DNA from: an uncultured Clostridia bacterium
Lineage (GTDB): Bacteria > Bacillota > Clostridia > Christensenellales > CAG-1252
Length of the DNA: 51,733 nucleotides
Reading direction: 5' to 3'
NCBI GenBank assembly: GCA_945482995.1
Contig: CALYRM010000005.1
Location: forward strand, 1 to 51,733
The translations under genes were made by a program, and so were the position numbers. Below the pieces are notes generated by a model. The model had not been told where the DNA came from, did no database searches, and saw nothing but the letters and a program-made list of their open reading frames with translations. Shown here one piece after another: positions 1 to 8,262 of this stretch. The stretch's first letter is position 1; every line of letters starts with the position of its first letter.

Positions 1-238
1 TTCTCATAAAAAAGAATGTAAAAAACATCTATTGCAAGACGGTTTGGACTTAAATTCTATAAACGCAAATAAAAAAGGATATCAAAATCAATAGTATCGT
101 CGAAAATTTCTTGGGGATAATTAGATATTGGATGGATAGGGATTTCAAGCAATCGCCCGACCAACTGACGGAATATTTTATCACTATCAATTCGTAGCGA
201 TAATTTTTCGCAACACGTACCCAGTTATTAAACAATTT

Positions 239-264
239 ACCCGCAAAGCGTTAGCCTTGCGGGT
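239..264 (-). terminator. Weak hairpin terminator after hypA
   Basis: A 7-8 bp inverted repeat (ACCCGCAA / TTGCGGGT) with a 10-nt loop lies 24 bp past the hypA stop. On the minus strand it is followed by AAATTGTTT, a poor U-tract, so this is a plausible but weak intrinsic terminator. The remaining bases 1-238 hold no gene I can support. Confidence 0.45.
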
Positions 265-287
265 ATTGAGATTATTGGTCTAAGACT

Positions 288-638
288 TCAATTGTCCACT
301 ACTTCTATTTGTTTGATTGCTATTTCGTTGCCCGTCAAAAGATAGGTTTTTTCACTGCCACAATAAGGGCATATTTTGCCGTGAGCCACGGTTGGATATT
401 CCTTGTTGCAATTCTCGCAATGCGTGACGGCTTCAATCTTTTCGATATATAGTTTGGCGTCTTTGAGCACCGTTTCCTTTTTGACAGCCCAATTCCAACA
501 ATCTTCGAAATAATAAGGTATTACGGTAGACACTTCGCCTATTTCGACCGTGACGGAGTTCACCCTTTTTACGTTGTTTTCTTCGGCTATTTCATTGACC
601 TGTTTGATACAATGAAACACCACGCCCAACTCGTGCAT
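288..638 (-). CDS. hypA: HypA, nickel metallochaperone for [NiFe] hydrogenase maturation
   Basis: The 116-residue protein has the HypA hallmarks. It starts MHE, where the N-terminal amine, His2 and Glu3 region binds nickel in the family. It carries a structural zinc site of two CxxC pairs, Cys74/Cys77 and Cys90/Cys93. In the family, HypA works with the GTPase HypB to load nickel into hydrogenase large subunits, and sometimes urease. Its ATG overlaps the stop of the preceding Fe-S/flavin gene as TAATG, so translation is probably coupled. It is the last gene of the hypB-fusion-hypA operon. No hydrogenase or urease subunit lies in the window, so the client is unknown. Family assignment is firm; function here is inferred. 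Confidence 0.92.
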   Translation of the reverse strand: MHELGVVFHCIKQVNEIAEENNVKRVNSVTVEIGEVSTVIPYYFEDCWNWAVKKETVLKDAKLYIEKIEAVTHCENCNKEYPTVAHGKICPYCGSEKTYLLTGNEIAIKQIEVVDN

Positions 639-3511
639 TAGTCCTTATTCTCCTTTTTCTTCTTAAATTCTTCTTTTCTCTTTTTGACGAATTCTTTGTC
701 GGCATCGTCCTTCTTAGAGAAGAGAATCTTAACTGCACGCTTACCGGCATACGGCAAAATGCTCTTAAACTTATCTTCGGCAACCACCATCTTCGAAGCC
801 TCAGGGTGATCGCGGTGGAGCGCAATTGCGTCAAACTTACACTTGGTAGTGCAGATACCGCAACCGATACATCTGTTTACGTCTACAACGGTTACGCCAC
901 AGCCCAAGCATCTCGACGTTTCCGTCTTGACTTGTTCTTCGGTGAGCGTCTTGTGCGCGTCTTTGAAGGACTTAGCGTCGATGCTTTCGTCCATACCCGC
1001 TTCTTGACGAGAAGAATTGTCATAGCTCTCTACCTTGATATCGTCGGTGTCAATTTGTATAAACTGTCTTCTATTTCTACCAATCGTCATATGACCGTGT
1101 TGCACGTAACGGTGCAAAGACTCAGCAGCCTCGTGTCCTTGTGCAATGGCGTCGATGGCAAACTTAGGTCCCGTAAATACGTCACCGCCTACGAAGATAT
1201 CCTCCTCAGCCGTTTGATAGGTCAAGGTGTCCGCTACAGGTCCGTTGCCTCTACCAAATTCAACCTTGCTGCCTTTGAGCAAATCGCCCCATACGATAGT
1301 TTGACCTACGGCAAAGATAACGTTGTCGCAAGCAACTGTTTGAGTTTCGTTCTCATCGTATACAGGATTAAATCTATTATTTTCATCAAATACAGATAGG
1401 CACTTTTTGAATACCACGGCTACTGCCTTGCCGTTTTCAACGACGACTTCTTTTGGTCCCCAACCGCAGTTGATGGCAACGCCGTCCTCTTGCGCCTCTT
1501 GGATTTCCTCGTTGGAAGCAGGCATAATGTCGCGAGTTTCCAAACAATACATAGCCACTTCTTTTGCTCCCGAACGGACGGATACTCTAGCTGCGTCGAT
1601 AGCAACGTTACCGCCACCAACGACTATCGTCTTGCCCTCCACGGCATAGCCACCGCAATTGGCAACTTTGAGGAAGTCAACGGCAGTTGTTACGCCCTCG
1701 GCGTCATTACCGACAACGTTAGGTTTTTTGCCTCCTTGACAACCAATAGCCACGTAGAACGCTTTGTACCCCTCGGCTCTCAATTGGTCAATAGTGATAT
1801 CCTTGCCCACTTCTACACCGCATTTTATCTCCACGCCCATCTCTCTCATAATATCTATTTCGGCGTCGATTACGTCCTTTTCGAGTTTATAAGAAGGGAT
1901 ACCGTAGGTAAGCATACCACCCGGCTTTTCGTTCTTTTCAAATACTGTTGGATAATATCCCATTTGCGCTAGATAATACGCGCACGACAGTCCGGCAGGT
2001 CCACCACCGATGATAGCGATCTTTTCTTTCCAACGTCCCATATTGGATGCCACTACGATATCGGGCACGTATCTATGCTCGGCGTGCAAATCTTGCTCGG
2101 CAATAAATTTCTTGACTGCGTCAATCGACACTGCTCTATCTATCGTACCACGAGTACAAGCGTCCTCACAGCGACGATTGCATATTCTTCCGCACACTGC
2201 AGGGAACGGATTTTCCTTTTTGATGATAGCTAGCGCCTCTTTGTAGTTGCCTTGCGAAGCCTTTTTGAGATAGCCTTGTACTGCAATATGCGCAGGACAA
2301 GCCGTCTTACAAGGGGAAGTACCCGTATCGTGACAGTTGATTCTATTTTTGTCGCGATAGTCCTCGTCCCACATATGTTTGCCCCACTTGAAAGTGTCAG
2401 GGAGAGGTTGTTTTGGATAAGTAACTTCACTGCCGTCGGACTTACACAGCTTTTGTCCGAGTTTCAATGCTCCGGCAGGGCAATATTCTACGCACGCACC
2501 GCATGCCACACACTTTTGTTTGTCAACGTGCGCGCGATATGCCGATGCGGACATGTTAGGCGTGTTGAAAAGTTGCGACGTACGCAACGCATTACAAATC
2601 TTGACGTTGCAATTGCAAATTGCAAAAATCTTGTTTTCACCGTCAATGTTGGTGACTTGGTGCACGAAACCGTTGTCCTCTGCCCTCTTCAATATCTCCA
2701 TTGCCTCGTCGTAAGTGATATCGTGACCTCTGCCCGTCTCACGACAGTAGTCAGCCATATCTCCAACGCCGATACACCAATCTTGATAATCATCTGCACA
2801 ACCTTCGTCGAGCTTTTTTCTACCGTAACGGCAAGAACAAATCGACGCGCCGAGGTGTCCTTCGTATTTTTTCAGCCAATAGGATATATGTTCTATATCC
2901 ATAGTGGTGTTTTCCATAGAGATTGCCTTCTCGACAGGAATGACGTGCATGCCTATTCCGCCACCTCCCGGTGGAACCATTGCAGTAACGTGCTCAAGTG
3001 GCAAAAATGTCATACGCTCAAAGAACATCGCAAGTTCAGGGTGTTTGTCCATGAGTTTGGTGTTCATGTTGGTATATTCGGCAGAACCCGGAACGAAGAG
3101 AGGTACCCAATAGTGTCTATCTTCTCGATTGTATGTAGTGCCGGGGATAGGTCCGTCCTTAGTGTACTTGTCACCGTAATCATATTCTAGCATACCAAAA
3201 AATGATAGTTTGTCCACGATTTCGTCAAAAGTCTTGTCATCGTATCCCGCCATTTCTTTCAATTGGGCATAAGGGTACTTTACTCTAGTCTTCATTTTGA
3301 GTAGTAGGTCTAGAGAGTTGTCGCGCTCTTGCTCACTCATTTCGTCTTCAAAAATGCACGCAAAGCCCCAATACTCAGGGTCTTGAGCCGTAATTCCCTT
3401 TACTTTTCCTGGTAATCTGTCAGTAACCCTTCTCACGAACTTCAAAAGCTTTGGATTTGGGTCTTTGTCAAACATGTGCGCCGGTACGTACTTACTACTT
3501 ATCTCAGGCAT
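638..3511 (-). CDS. 957-residue Fe-S/FAD oxidoreductase fusion (Cys-rich 4Fe-4S domain + GltD-like + ferredoxin)
   Basis: Three parts are visible. Residues ~1-350 match the anaerobe 4Fe-4S protein type: Cys-rich CSC and CNCNVKIC segments at ~225-306, followed by a ferredoxin motif CVACGACVEYCP at ~334-345. Residues ~390-860 resemble the NADPH-dependent glutamate synthase small subunit. They show N-terminal cluster cysteines (~393-452), an FAD-binding GGGPAG at ~502-507 and an NAD(P)-binding GGGNVA at ~632-637. Residues ~868-900 are another ferredoxin, CIGCGICTTKC. The tail is lysine-rich. It is probably a cytoplasmic electron-transfer enzyme linking NAD(P)H to ferredoxin-like carriers; the substrate is unknown. 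The gene overlaps hypB by 8 bp and hypA by 3 bp, so it sits inside a coupled hyp operon. No frameshift was seen. Confidence 0.85.
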   Translation of the reverse strand: MPEISSKYVPAHMFDKDPNPKLLKFVRRVTDRLPGKVKGITAQDPEYWGFACIFEDEMSEQERDNSLDLLLKMKTRVKYPYAQLKEMAGYDDKTFDEIVDKLSFFGMLEYDYGDKYTKDGPIPGTTYNREDRHYWVPLFVPGSAEYTNMNTKLMDKHPELAMFFERMTFLPLEHVTAMVPPGGGGIGMHVIPVEKAISMENTTMDIEHISYWLKKYEGHLGASICSCRYGRKKLDEGCADDYQDWCIGVGDMADYCRETGRGHDITYDEAMEILKRAEDNGFVHQVTNIDGENKIFAICNCNVKICNALRTSQLFNTPNMSASAYRAHVDKQKCVACGACVEYCPAGALKLGQKLCKSDGSEVTYPKQPLPDTFKWGKHMWDEDYRDKNRINCHDTGTSPCKTACPAHIAVQGYLKKASQGNYKEALAIIKKENPFPAVCGRICNRRCEDACTRGTIDRAVSIDAVKKFIAEQDLHAEHRYVPDIVVASNMGRWKEKIAIIGGGPAGLSCAYYLAQMGYYPTVFEKNEKPGGMLTYGIPSYKLEKDVIDAEIDIMREMGVEIKCGVEVGKDITIDQLRAEGYKAFYVAIGCQGGKKPNVVGNDAEGVTTAVDFLKVANCGGYAVEGKTIVVGGGNVAIDAARVSVRSGAKEVAMYCLETRDIMPASNEEIQEAQEDGVAINCGWGPKEVVVENGKAVAVVFKKCLSVFDENNRFNPVYDENETQTVACDNVIFAVGQTIVWGDLLKGSKVEFGRGNGPVADTLTYQTAEEDIFVGGDVFTGPKFAIDAIAQGHEAAESLHRYVQHGHMTIGRNRRQFIQIDTDDIKVESYDNSSRQEAGMDESIDAKSFKDAHKTLTEEQVKTETSRCLGCGVTVVDVNRCIGCGICTTKCKFDAIALHRDHPEASKMVVAEDKFKSILPYAGKRAVKILFSKKDDADKEFVKKRKEEFKKKKENKD

Positions 3512-4187
3512 TCTCGTTATTCCTCCATTTTGCTATATTCTTTATTATCCAGTCGGCAAACTTGTCGACTCCTTCGCCCGTCTTGGCACAGATTGGTATT
3601 ATCTCTGCGTTCGGGTTTCTCATTTTTATATATTGACTGCACTTGTCAAGGTCAAAATCAAAATATGGCGCGACGTCCATTTTGTTGATAAGCACTAGGT
3701 CGCATATCGAAAACATCAACGGATATTTTAGCGGTTTGTCGTGTCCTTCCGGTACCGACAAAATCATACAGTTCTTGCTTGCACCCGTATCGAACTCGGC
3801 AGGACATACAAGGTTGCCCACGTTTTCCAAAATAGCCAAATCTACGTCGTTTAGGTCAAGCCCTCTCAAGCCTTGACGCGTCATCTCTGCGTCCAAATGG
3901 CACATTCCGCCCGTATGCAGCTGTATCGATTGAACCCCGGTCGCTTCCTTTATCTTAATGGCGTCCACGTCCGAATCAATGTCGGCTTCCATGACCGCAA
4001 TTTTGATTTTGTCTTTCAAGGCGTTGATAGTACTAATCAGCGTCGTCGTCTTGCCGCTGCCCGGCGAAGACATGAGATTGAGCAAAAATACACCCTTTGT
4101 TTTGAGTTCTTCCCTCAATCTGTTAGCGTCTTTGTCGTTGTCATCGAATATACTCTTCTTAATTTCAATAATTCTTACTTCATCCAT
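3504..4187 (-). CDS. hypB: HypB, GTPase for nickel insertion
   Basis: This 227-residue SIMIBI-class GTPase has a P-loop SSPGSGKTT at ~40-48, the nickel-site segment GGMCHLDAEM (Cys96, His97), the family motif ENVGNLVCPA at ~121-130 and the base-recognition motif NKMD at 168-171. It lacks both the N-terminal CxxCGC high-affinity nickel site and the His-rich stretch found in some HypBs, so it is the minimal form. GTP hydrolysis drives nickel transfer with HypA. The ATG at 4187 is preceded by GGAG at good spacing. It is the first gene of the operon, behind a near-consensus promoter at 4214-4242. Confidence 0.94.
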   Translation of the reverse strand: MDEVRIIEIKKSIFDDNDKDANRLREELKTKGVFLLNLMSSPGSGKTTTLISTINALKDKIKIAVMEADIDSDVDAIKIKEATGVQSIQLHTGGMCHLDAEMTRQGLRGLDLNDVDLAILENVGNLVCPAEFDTGASKNCMILSVPEGHDKPLKYPLMFSICDLVLINKMDVAPYFDFDLDKCSQYIKMRNPNAEIIPICAKTGEGVDKFADWIIKNIAKWRNNENA

Positions 4188-4213
4188 ACTTTATTCTCCA
4201 GACTTTTATAATA

Positions 4214-4242
4214 ATTTTAACTTAAATTGAACTTTTTGTCAA
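4214..4242 (-). promoter_or_regulatory. Sigma-A-type promoter of the hypB operon
   Basis: On the minus strand TTGACA (4242-4237), a 17-nt spacer and TAAAAT (4219-4214) lie just upstream of hypB. Spacing is ideal and only one -10 base differs from consensus. Confidence 0.65.
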
Positions 4243-4572
4243 TATGTTAAATTTTCTAGACGGTGTCAAAATGATTAACTTATGATAATTCTTATTTAAA
4301 AAAATATAAGCCCCTTTTTTCAATCCCGAATATAGCTCGCTGACTATAATTTTAACAATTACCACAATTTTAACGATTACCCACAAATTTAACAAAATCA
4401 AGGCGTAGCCTTGTATATCATCAATTTCGCAGAAATTGCAAATCATCAAAACGAAGTTTTGCATATCATCATTGCGAAAGTGATACAACCTACGGTTGAT
4501 GAGATGCACCTTCGGTGATGATATACACGCTAAAGCGTGATGATATACCATTGCTTTCGCAATGGATAAAAA

Positions 4573-4610
4573 AATACTGCAGAAAACATATCATTTTCTG
4601 CAGTATTTTT
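4573..4610. terminator. Bidirectional hairpin terminator, copy 1
   Basis: A 14-bp perfect stem (AATACTGCAGAAAA / TTTTCTGCAGTATT) with a 7-nt loop is flanked by A-runs and T-runs. It duplicates the tRNA-Leu terminator 274 bp away and here follows only a tRNA fragment. Confidence 0.7.
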
Positions 4611-4637
4611 TGGTGCGGTCAGTGAGACTTGAACTCA
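4611..4637 (-). pseudogene. tRNA-Leu 3'-end fragment
   Basis: These 27 bp copy the CCA end, acceptor 3' strand and most of the T arm of the intact tRNA-Leu at 4885-4967, with one mismatch in the acceptor strand. Similarity stops abruptly at ~4637, so the D and anticodon arms are missing. It is a duplication scar and cannot be a functional tRNA. Confidence 0.8.
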
Positions 4638-4667
4638 AAACGCCTTATTATACCACATTTTAACATT

Positions 4668-4911
4668 AAAATCAAGGCGTAGCCTTGTATATCATCAATT
4701 TCAAAGAAATTGCATATCATCAAAACGAAGTTTTGCATATCATCATTGCGAAAGTGATACAACCTACGGTTGATGAGATGCACCTTCGGTGATGATATAC
4801 ACGCTAAAGCGTGATGATATACCATTGCTTTCGCAATGGATAAAAAAATACTGCAGAAAACATATCATTTTCTGCAGTATTTTTTGGTGCGGCCAGTGAG
4901 ACTTGAACTCA
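4668..4911. repeat. Multi-hairpin repeat, copy 2 (joined to intact tRNA-Leu)
   Basis: This is the second copy of the 244-bp element. Its hairpin array occupies 4671-4839, its stem-loop 4847-4881, and its right end runs into the intact tRNA-Leu. It differs from copy 1 at only a few positions, for example inside the second hairpin, so the duplication is recent or kept homogeneous. Confidence 0.85.
4847..4884 (-). terminator. tRNA-Leu terminator
   Basis: A 14-bp perfect stem immediately follows the CCA end of tRNA-Leu on the minus strand and leads into a T7 run. It is a strong intrinsic terminator, nearly symmetric, so it can act in both directions. Confidence 0.8.
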
Positions 4912-4967
4912 CACGGGTTCACCATACGCCCCTCAAACGTACGCGTCTGCCATTCCGCCATGGCCGC
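4885..4967 (-). tRNA. tRNA-Leu (anticodon GAG)
   Basis: The minus strand folds into a class II tRNA. The acceptor stem is GCGGCCA/TGGCCGC and the D stem GCG/CGC. The anticodon stem TACGT/GCGTA encloses the loop TTGAGGG (anticodon GAG, reading CUC/CUU). There is a long variable arm, a T stem GTGAG/CTCAC with a TTCAAGT loop, and an encoded CCA. It has its own promoter and terminator. Its 3' end is duplicated 274 bp downstream. Confidence 0.95.
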
Positions 4968-4978
4968 AAAACATATAT

Positions 4979-5007
4979 ATGATAATATTTTATAATTGAT
5001 TTGTCAA
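4979..5007 (-). promoter_or_regulatory. Promoter of tRNA-Leu
   Basis: TTGACA (5007-5002), a 17-nt spacer and TATCAT (4984-4979) on the minus strand put the start site a few nucleotides before the mature tRNA 5' end at 4967. Bases 5008-5163 hold nothing else I can recognise. Confidence 0.75.
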
Positions 5008-5163
5008 CATTTTTTATTAATTTTTCAATTAATAAATATTGATTTATTCAATGTGCCTCATTGTAAGTGCGTATTTGCCGGTGTATAAGTCTAAGTACTC
5101 CATCGGTTTATATTACAAATAGAATTGATGCGTTAAAAATCGTTTTCAAATTGACTTAATGCC

Positions 5164-6579
5164 TTAGCATAAATCTGCCGGTTCTAAAATTAGCTCCTTT
5201 TTGCGTTTTGCAGGACGGAAACAAACAAGAGCAATAAACATTAATGTTGCTGTTATAAACAAACTAATTGGATACGCTATCATTAATATTTTAAAAGTTG
5301 GATTGTGGGCAAATATTACATAACGCCAAAAAATTCTTACGCCGCATACACCGCTAACAGTAAGAATTGCAGGTGTAAACGAAATTCCAAATCCTCTCAT
5401 ATATCCTGCTTGATTATCGTATAATAATGAGAATATATATGATATTAGTATATAAAACATACGAATATAACCTATCTCTATAACTTCAGGATCGTCATTA
5501 AATATAGATAGTATTTCTCTTCCACACGATAAAAGCAAAACCGTGCAAATACCTAAACTAATCAAAGCCTCAACTATACAAATTATAAGCGTACGCTTGC
5601 ACCTATCTATTTGTTTAGCACCGTAATTTTGACCTACAAATGTAGTGCATGCCTGGCCAAAGGAGTTCATGACGTAGAAAGCAAATATTTCGACGTTGTA
5701 AGCAACGCTTGAGCCTGCCATAATTGTCGTACCCAAAGTGTTGACAGCAGACGACATTATGATATTAGAAAATGCAAAAATTGCCGATTGCAAACCAGAC
5801 GGAACACCTATTTTAAGAATAGAAATAAAGACAGATTTATGTATTTTAAGTTTTCTTACACTAACCTTTATGTGATGTTTTGTTTTGGTTAAAATGATAA
5901 AAAGTACTATCGAACTAAATACGTTTGAAGCAACAGTTGCTATAGCAACACCTTTAACACCAAAATCAAGACCTGCTACAAAGAAGAAATTTAAGCCGAC
6001 ATTAAGCACACCCGAAACAGCTAGAATTATAAGCGGAGTTTTGGTATCCCCTACTGCTCTGAATATTGCGGATTCAAAGTTAAATAACAAAATAAAAGGT
6101 AGCGCTAGAAAGTAGATTCGTAAATAAATAAGAGAAAGCGGCATTACTGCTTCGGGAACTTTGACAAGTTTCAAAATTGGTTCTGAAATTAATTCACCGA
6201 TAACTAATGAAAAAATACCTGCAATCAATGAAAAAACAATTGATGTATGAACTGCCTTTTCAACTGTATATAAGTTTTTTTCACCGAATGCTTTTGCAAT
6301 TACCACATTAGCGCCCAACGCTGTTCCTAAAAATAAATTGACAATCAATCCGATTATAGGAGCATTAGCGCCAACTGCTGCAATAGAATAAGTAGGATTC
6401 TCGGTATAGCGACCAACGACAGCAATATCCGCAGAATTAAAAAGTTGTTGTAAAATTCCCTGTAAGGCAATAGGTAGAGCAAAAAGTAAAATTTTGTTCC
6501 ACAAGGTGCCTGATAACATATTTATTTTTCTTGATTTATTCTTTACTATAGGCTTTGGAATATTAGTCGAAGCACTCAT
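5164..6579 (-). CDS. MATE-family multidrug/metabolite exporter
   Basis: The 471-residue protein has about 12 hydrophobic segments in two similar halves. It opens with the typical MATE start, LSGTLWNKILLFALPIALQG, and later has GTTIMAGSSVAYNVE and GQACTTFVGQNYGAKQ segments. MATE proteins export cationic drugs or metabolites using Na+ or H+ gradients in the cytoplasmic membrane; the substrate here cannot be read. The chosen ATG has no clear Shine-Dalgarno. A second ATG 20 codons later, just before LSGT, is a real alternative. It lies 59 bp after the DUF1667 gene and may be co-transcribed with it. Confidence 0.88.
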   Translation of the reverse strand: MSASTNIPKPIVKNKSRKINMLSGTLWNKILLFALPIALQGILQQLFNSADIAVVGRYTENPTYSIAAVGANAPIIGLIVNLFLGTALGANVVIAKAFGEKNLYTVEKAVHTSIVFSLIAGIFSLVIGELISEPILKLVKVPEAVMPLSLIYLRIYFLALPFILLFNFESAIFRAVGDTKTPLIILAVSGVLNVGLNFFFVAGLDFGVKGVAIATVASNVFSSIVLFIILTKTKHHIKVSVRKLKIHKSVFISILKIGVPSGLQSAIFAFSNIIMSSAVNTLGTTIMAGSSVAYNVEIFAFYVMNSFGQACTTFVGQNYGAKQIDRCKRTLIICIVEALISLGICTVLLLSCGREILSIFNDDPEVIEIGYIRMFYILISYIFSLLYDNQAGYMRGFGISFTPAILTVSGVCGVRIFWRYVIFAHNPTFKILMIAYPISLFITATLMFIALVCFRPAKRKKELILEPADLC

Positions 6580-6638
6580 AGCATTAGTCGCAAGGACATT
6601 ATACCGCTATTATACTAAAAATTTGAGCAGTTAATCGT

Positions 6639-6989
6639 TTAATCATTATAGTTTTGTGTTGCGACAAGGTTTGCGTCCCTATCGATATTTGCTAAAATAA
6701 CGTCACCTATTACAACATTTCTATCCAAAGTTAGAGAATTGATTTTTTTCATAACTTCAAATATTTCGGATTTACGAACAGGTTTATCTGTCTTTACCGA
6801 GACCATTTTGCCCGATACCGTTTTGACGGTAGAAGTAACGACACGCAAAGGACAAATAACCTCATTCTCGGCGTACATTTTTCCACGTAAGCACGTATTT
6901 CCTTTAACGGATTTTACGGCTCCGTTCTCGACTTCAACTTCAATCAAACAGCCCATTGGACATTCTATACAAGTTAATTGTTTATTCAT
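6639..6989 (-). CDS. DUF1667 Cys-rich redox-associated protein
   Basis: This 116-residue protein has CIECPMGC near the N-terminus and further cysteines in CLRG and CPLR, a pattern fitting a bound Fe-S cluster. The DUF1667 family is known as the small third partner of GlpA/GlpB-like oxidoreductases. I chose the ATG at 6989, which has GGAG 8 nt upstream, over the GTG at 6998. The start lies 2 bp after the upstream stop, so translation is likely coupled. It may be a cluster-bearing subunit passing electrons from the flavoprotein pair; that role is inferred. Confidence 0.85.
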   Translation of the reverse strand: MNKQLTCIECPMGCLIEVEVENGAVKSVKGNTCLRGKMYAENEVICPLRVVTSTVKTVSGKMVSVKTDKPVRKSEIFEVMKKINSLTLDRNVVIGDVILANIDRDANLVATQNYND

Positions 6990-6991
6990 AT

Positions 6992-8242
6992 TTAACACTC
7001 CAATCTTACAACTATATCACCCTCTGCCTTGGCAATCACGTCACTTGATAAAATTACCGTTTCCATCTCACCCGGAACACAGATTAATTTTTTCTTTTCT
7101 TGTAAAACGACGCCATTAGATTCAACAACTATTTTACAGTGCTTGAATGTATTTCTCACTCTAAAGAAAAGTTTTACGTTACCGGGGATATTTTTATCAA
7201 TTTTTTGAGGTAAGACGTAACTAATATTATCGCCGTTAATGCAAGAAATAGGATTGTGTTCTTGTCTACCGTTTAGCACGTAATTAGCGGCGCAAGCACC
7301 TGCAATTTCGGACTCTTCAGAAACAAAATCTACTAAATCATGAACTTGCAAAACGTTTCCGCAAGCAAATATGCCGTCAATCATTGTTTCACGGTTTTGA
7401 TAAACTACTGCGCCACGGGTATTTCTACTTTGTTCTATTCCTGCGCCTTTTGTTAGTTCATTTTCGGGGATAAGTCCGACAGAGAATAGCACCGTGTCAC
7501 AATCAAAATGCATTTCGGTTCCCTCGATTGGTTGTTTATTCTCGTCAACTTTTGACACAACAACTCCTGTAACTCTTGAAGTACCCTCTATTTTGGTTAT
7601 TGTGTGATTAAGATATAGCGGAATATTAAAATCATTTAAGCATTGCTCGATATTACGTCTTAATCCACTCGAATAAGGCATAATTTCACAAACGGCAAGT
7701 ACTTTGGCACCCTCTAACGTCATACGCCTTGCCATAATCAAACCGATATCGCCCGAACCTAAAATTACAACACGCTTTCCGGGTAAATAACCCTTTATGT
7801 TTACATATTTTTGAGCGGTTCCAGCCGAATAAATACCTGCAGGACGCGATCCCGGGATATTTAAAGCGCCACGACTTCTCTCTCTGCAACCCATTGATAA
7901 GATAACGGCTTTGGGCGTAATAGAAAAAACGCCATATTCGGAATTAATTGCCGTAATAGTTTTATTATCTTCCAAAGAAAGCACAGTTGTATTTAGTAAA
8001 ACGTCAATATCTCTTGCTTCAACCTCTTTAATAAAGCGATATGCATATTCCGGACCTGACAAAGATTCCTTAAATCTTGTCAAACCAAAACCGTTATGTA
8101 TACATTGATTTAAAATACCGCCTAATCTAGGTTCTCTTTCTAATATTAATATGTTTTTTGCACCATTATCATAAGCGCTTACAGCCGCTGCTAAACCTGC
8201 AGGACCACCGCCGATTATAACTATATCGTAATTCTCTTTCAT
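6992..8242 (-). CDS. GlpB-like NAD(P)/FAD-dependent oxidoreductase
   Basis: The 416-residue flavoprotein has an N-terminal FAD Rossmann motif IIGGGPAG, a central NAD-binding VILGSGDIG, and the second FAD motif before a GNVLQVHDLVDFVSEE segment. These are typical of the pyridine nucleotide-disulfide oxidoreductase fold without an obvious redox CxxxxC. It is the middle gene of a three-gene operon with a GlpA-like dehydrogenase upstream and DUF1667 downstream. In Clostridia and Thermotogae this trio is associated with anaerobic glycerol-3-phosphate oxidation. No glycerol kinase or facilitator lies here, so the substrate remains a family-based inference. Confidence 0.86.
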   Translation of the reverse strand: MKENYDIVIIGGGPAGLAAAVSAYDNGAKNILILEREPRLGGILNQCIHNGFGLTRFKESLSGPEYAYRFIKEVEARDIDVLLNTTVLSLEDNKTITAINSEYGVFSITPKAVILSMGCRERSRGALNIPGSRPAGIYSAGTAQKYVNIKGYLPGKRVVILGSGDIGLIMARRMTLEGAKVLAVCEIMPYSSGLRRNIEQCLNDFNIPLYLNHTITKIEGTSRVTGVVVSKVDENKQPIEGTEMHFDCDTVLFSVGLIPENELTKGAGIEQSRNTRGAVVYQNRETMIDGIFACGNVLQVHDLVDFVSEESEIAGACAANYVLNGRQEHNPISCINGDNISYVLPQKIDKNIPGNVKLFFRVRNTFKHCKIVVESNGVVLQEKKKLICVPGEMETVILSSDVIAKAEGDIVVRLEC

Positions 8243-8262
8243 AGTGAACGTACCCCTTGAAT

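Larger units (their letters stand above)
4394..4637. repeat. Multi-hairpin repeat, copy 1 (with truncated tRNA-Leu 3' end)
   Basis: This ~244-bp block recurs at 4668-4911 with an exact 274-bp offset and only a few mismatches. It contains an array (4397-4565) of about eight short hairpins with different stems, such as AAGGCGTAGCCTT, CAACCTACGGTTG and CACGCTAAAGCGTG. They are joined by TATCATC spacers in the first half and GATGATAT in the second half. After the array come a strong stem-loop (4573-4607) and a 27-bp fragment (4611-4637) matching the tRNA-Leu 3' end. Short ORFs inside the array are identical in both copies and are by-products of the repeat. Confidence 0.85.

Noticed and set aside
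50..235. 61-codon minus-strand ORF at the window edge
   Set aside because: No ribosome site, no family resemblance, and a hairpin terminator separates it from hypA.
2252..3190. 312-codon plus-strand open frame
   Set aside because: It lies wholly antisense to the Fe-S/flavin fusion, whose domains and motifs are unmistakable, and its product shows no recognisable pattern.
288..4187. A complete hydrogenase locus
   Set aside because: Only hypA and hypB are recognisable; no large or small subunit, hypC-F or maturation protease is present.
4222..4825. Two ORFs with identical VYHHALACISSPKVHLINRR-type openings
   Set aside because: They are translations of the duplicated hairpin array, without ribosome sites; the array structure explains them.
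4397..4839. CRISPR array
   Set aside because: The repeated units are short palindromes with different stems and ~7-8 nt constant separators, not constant repeats with unique ~30-nt spacers; no cas genes.
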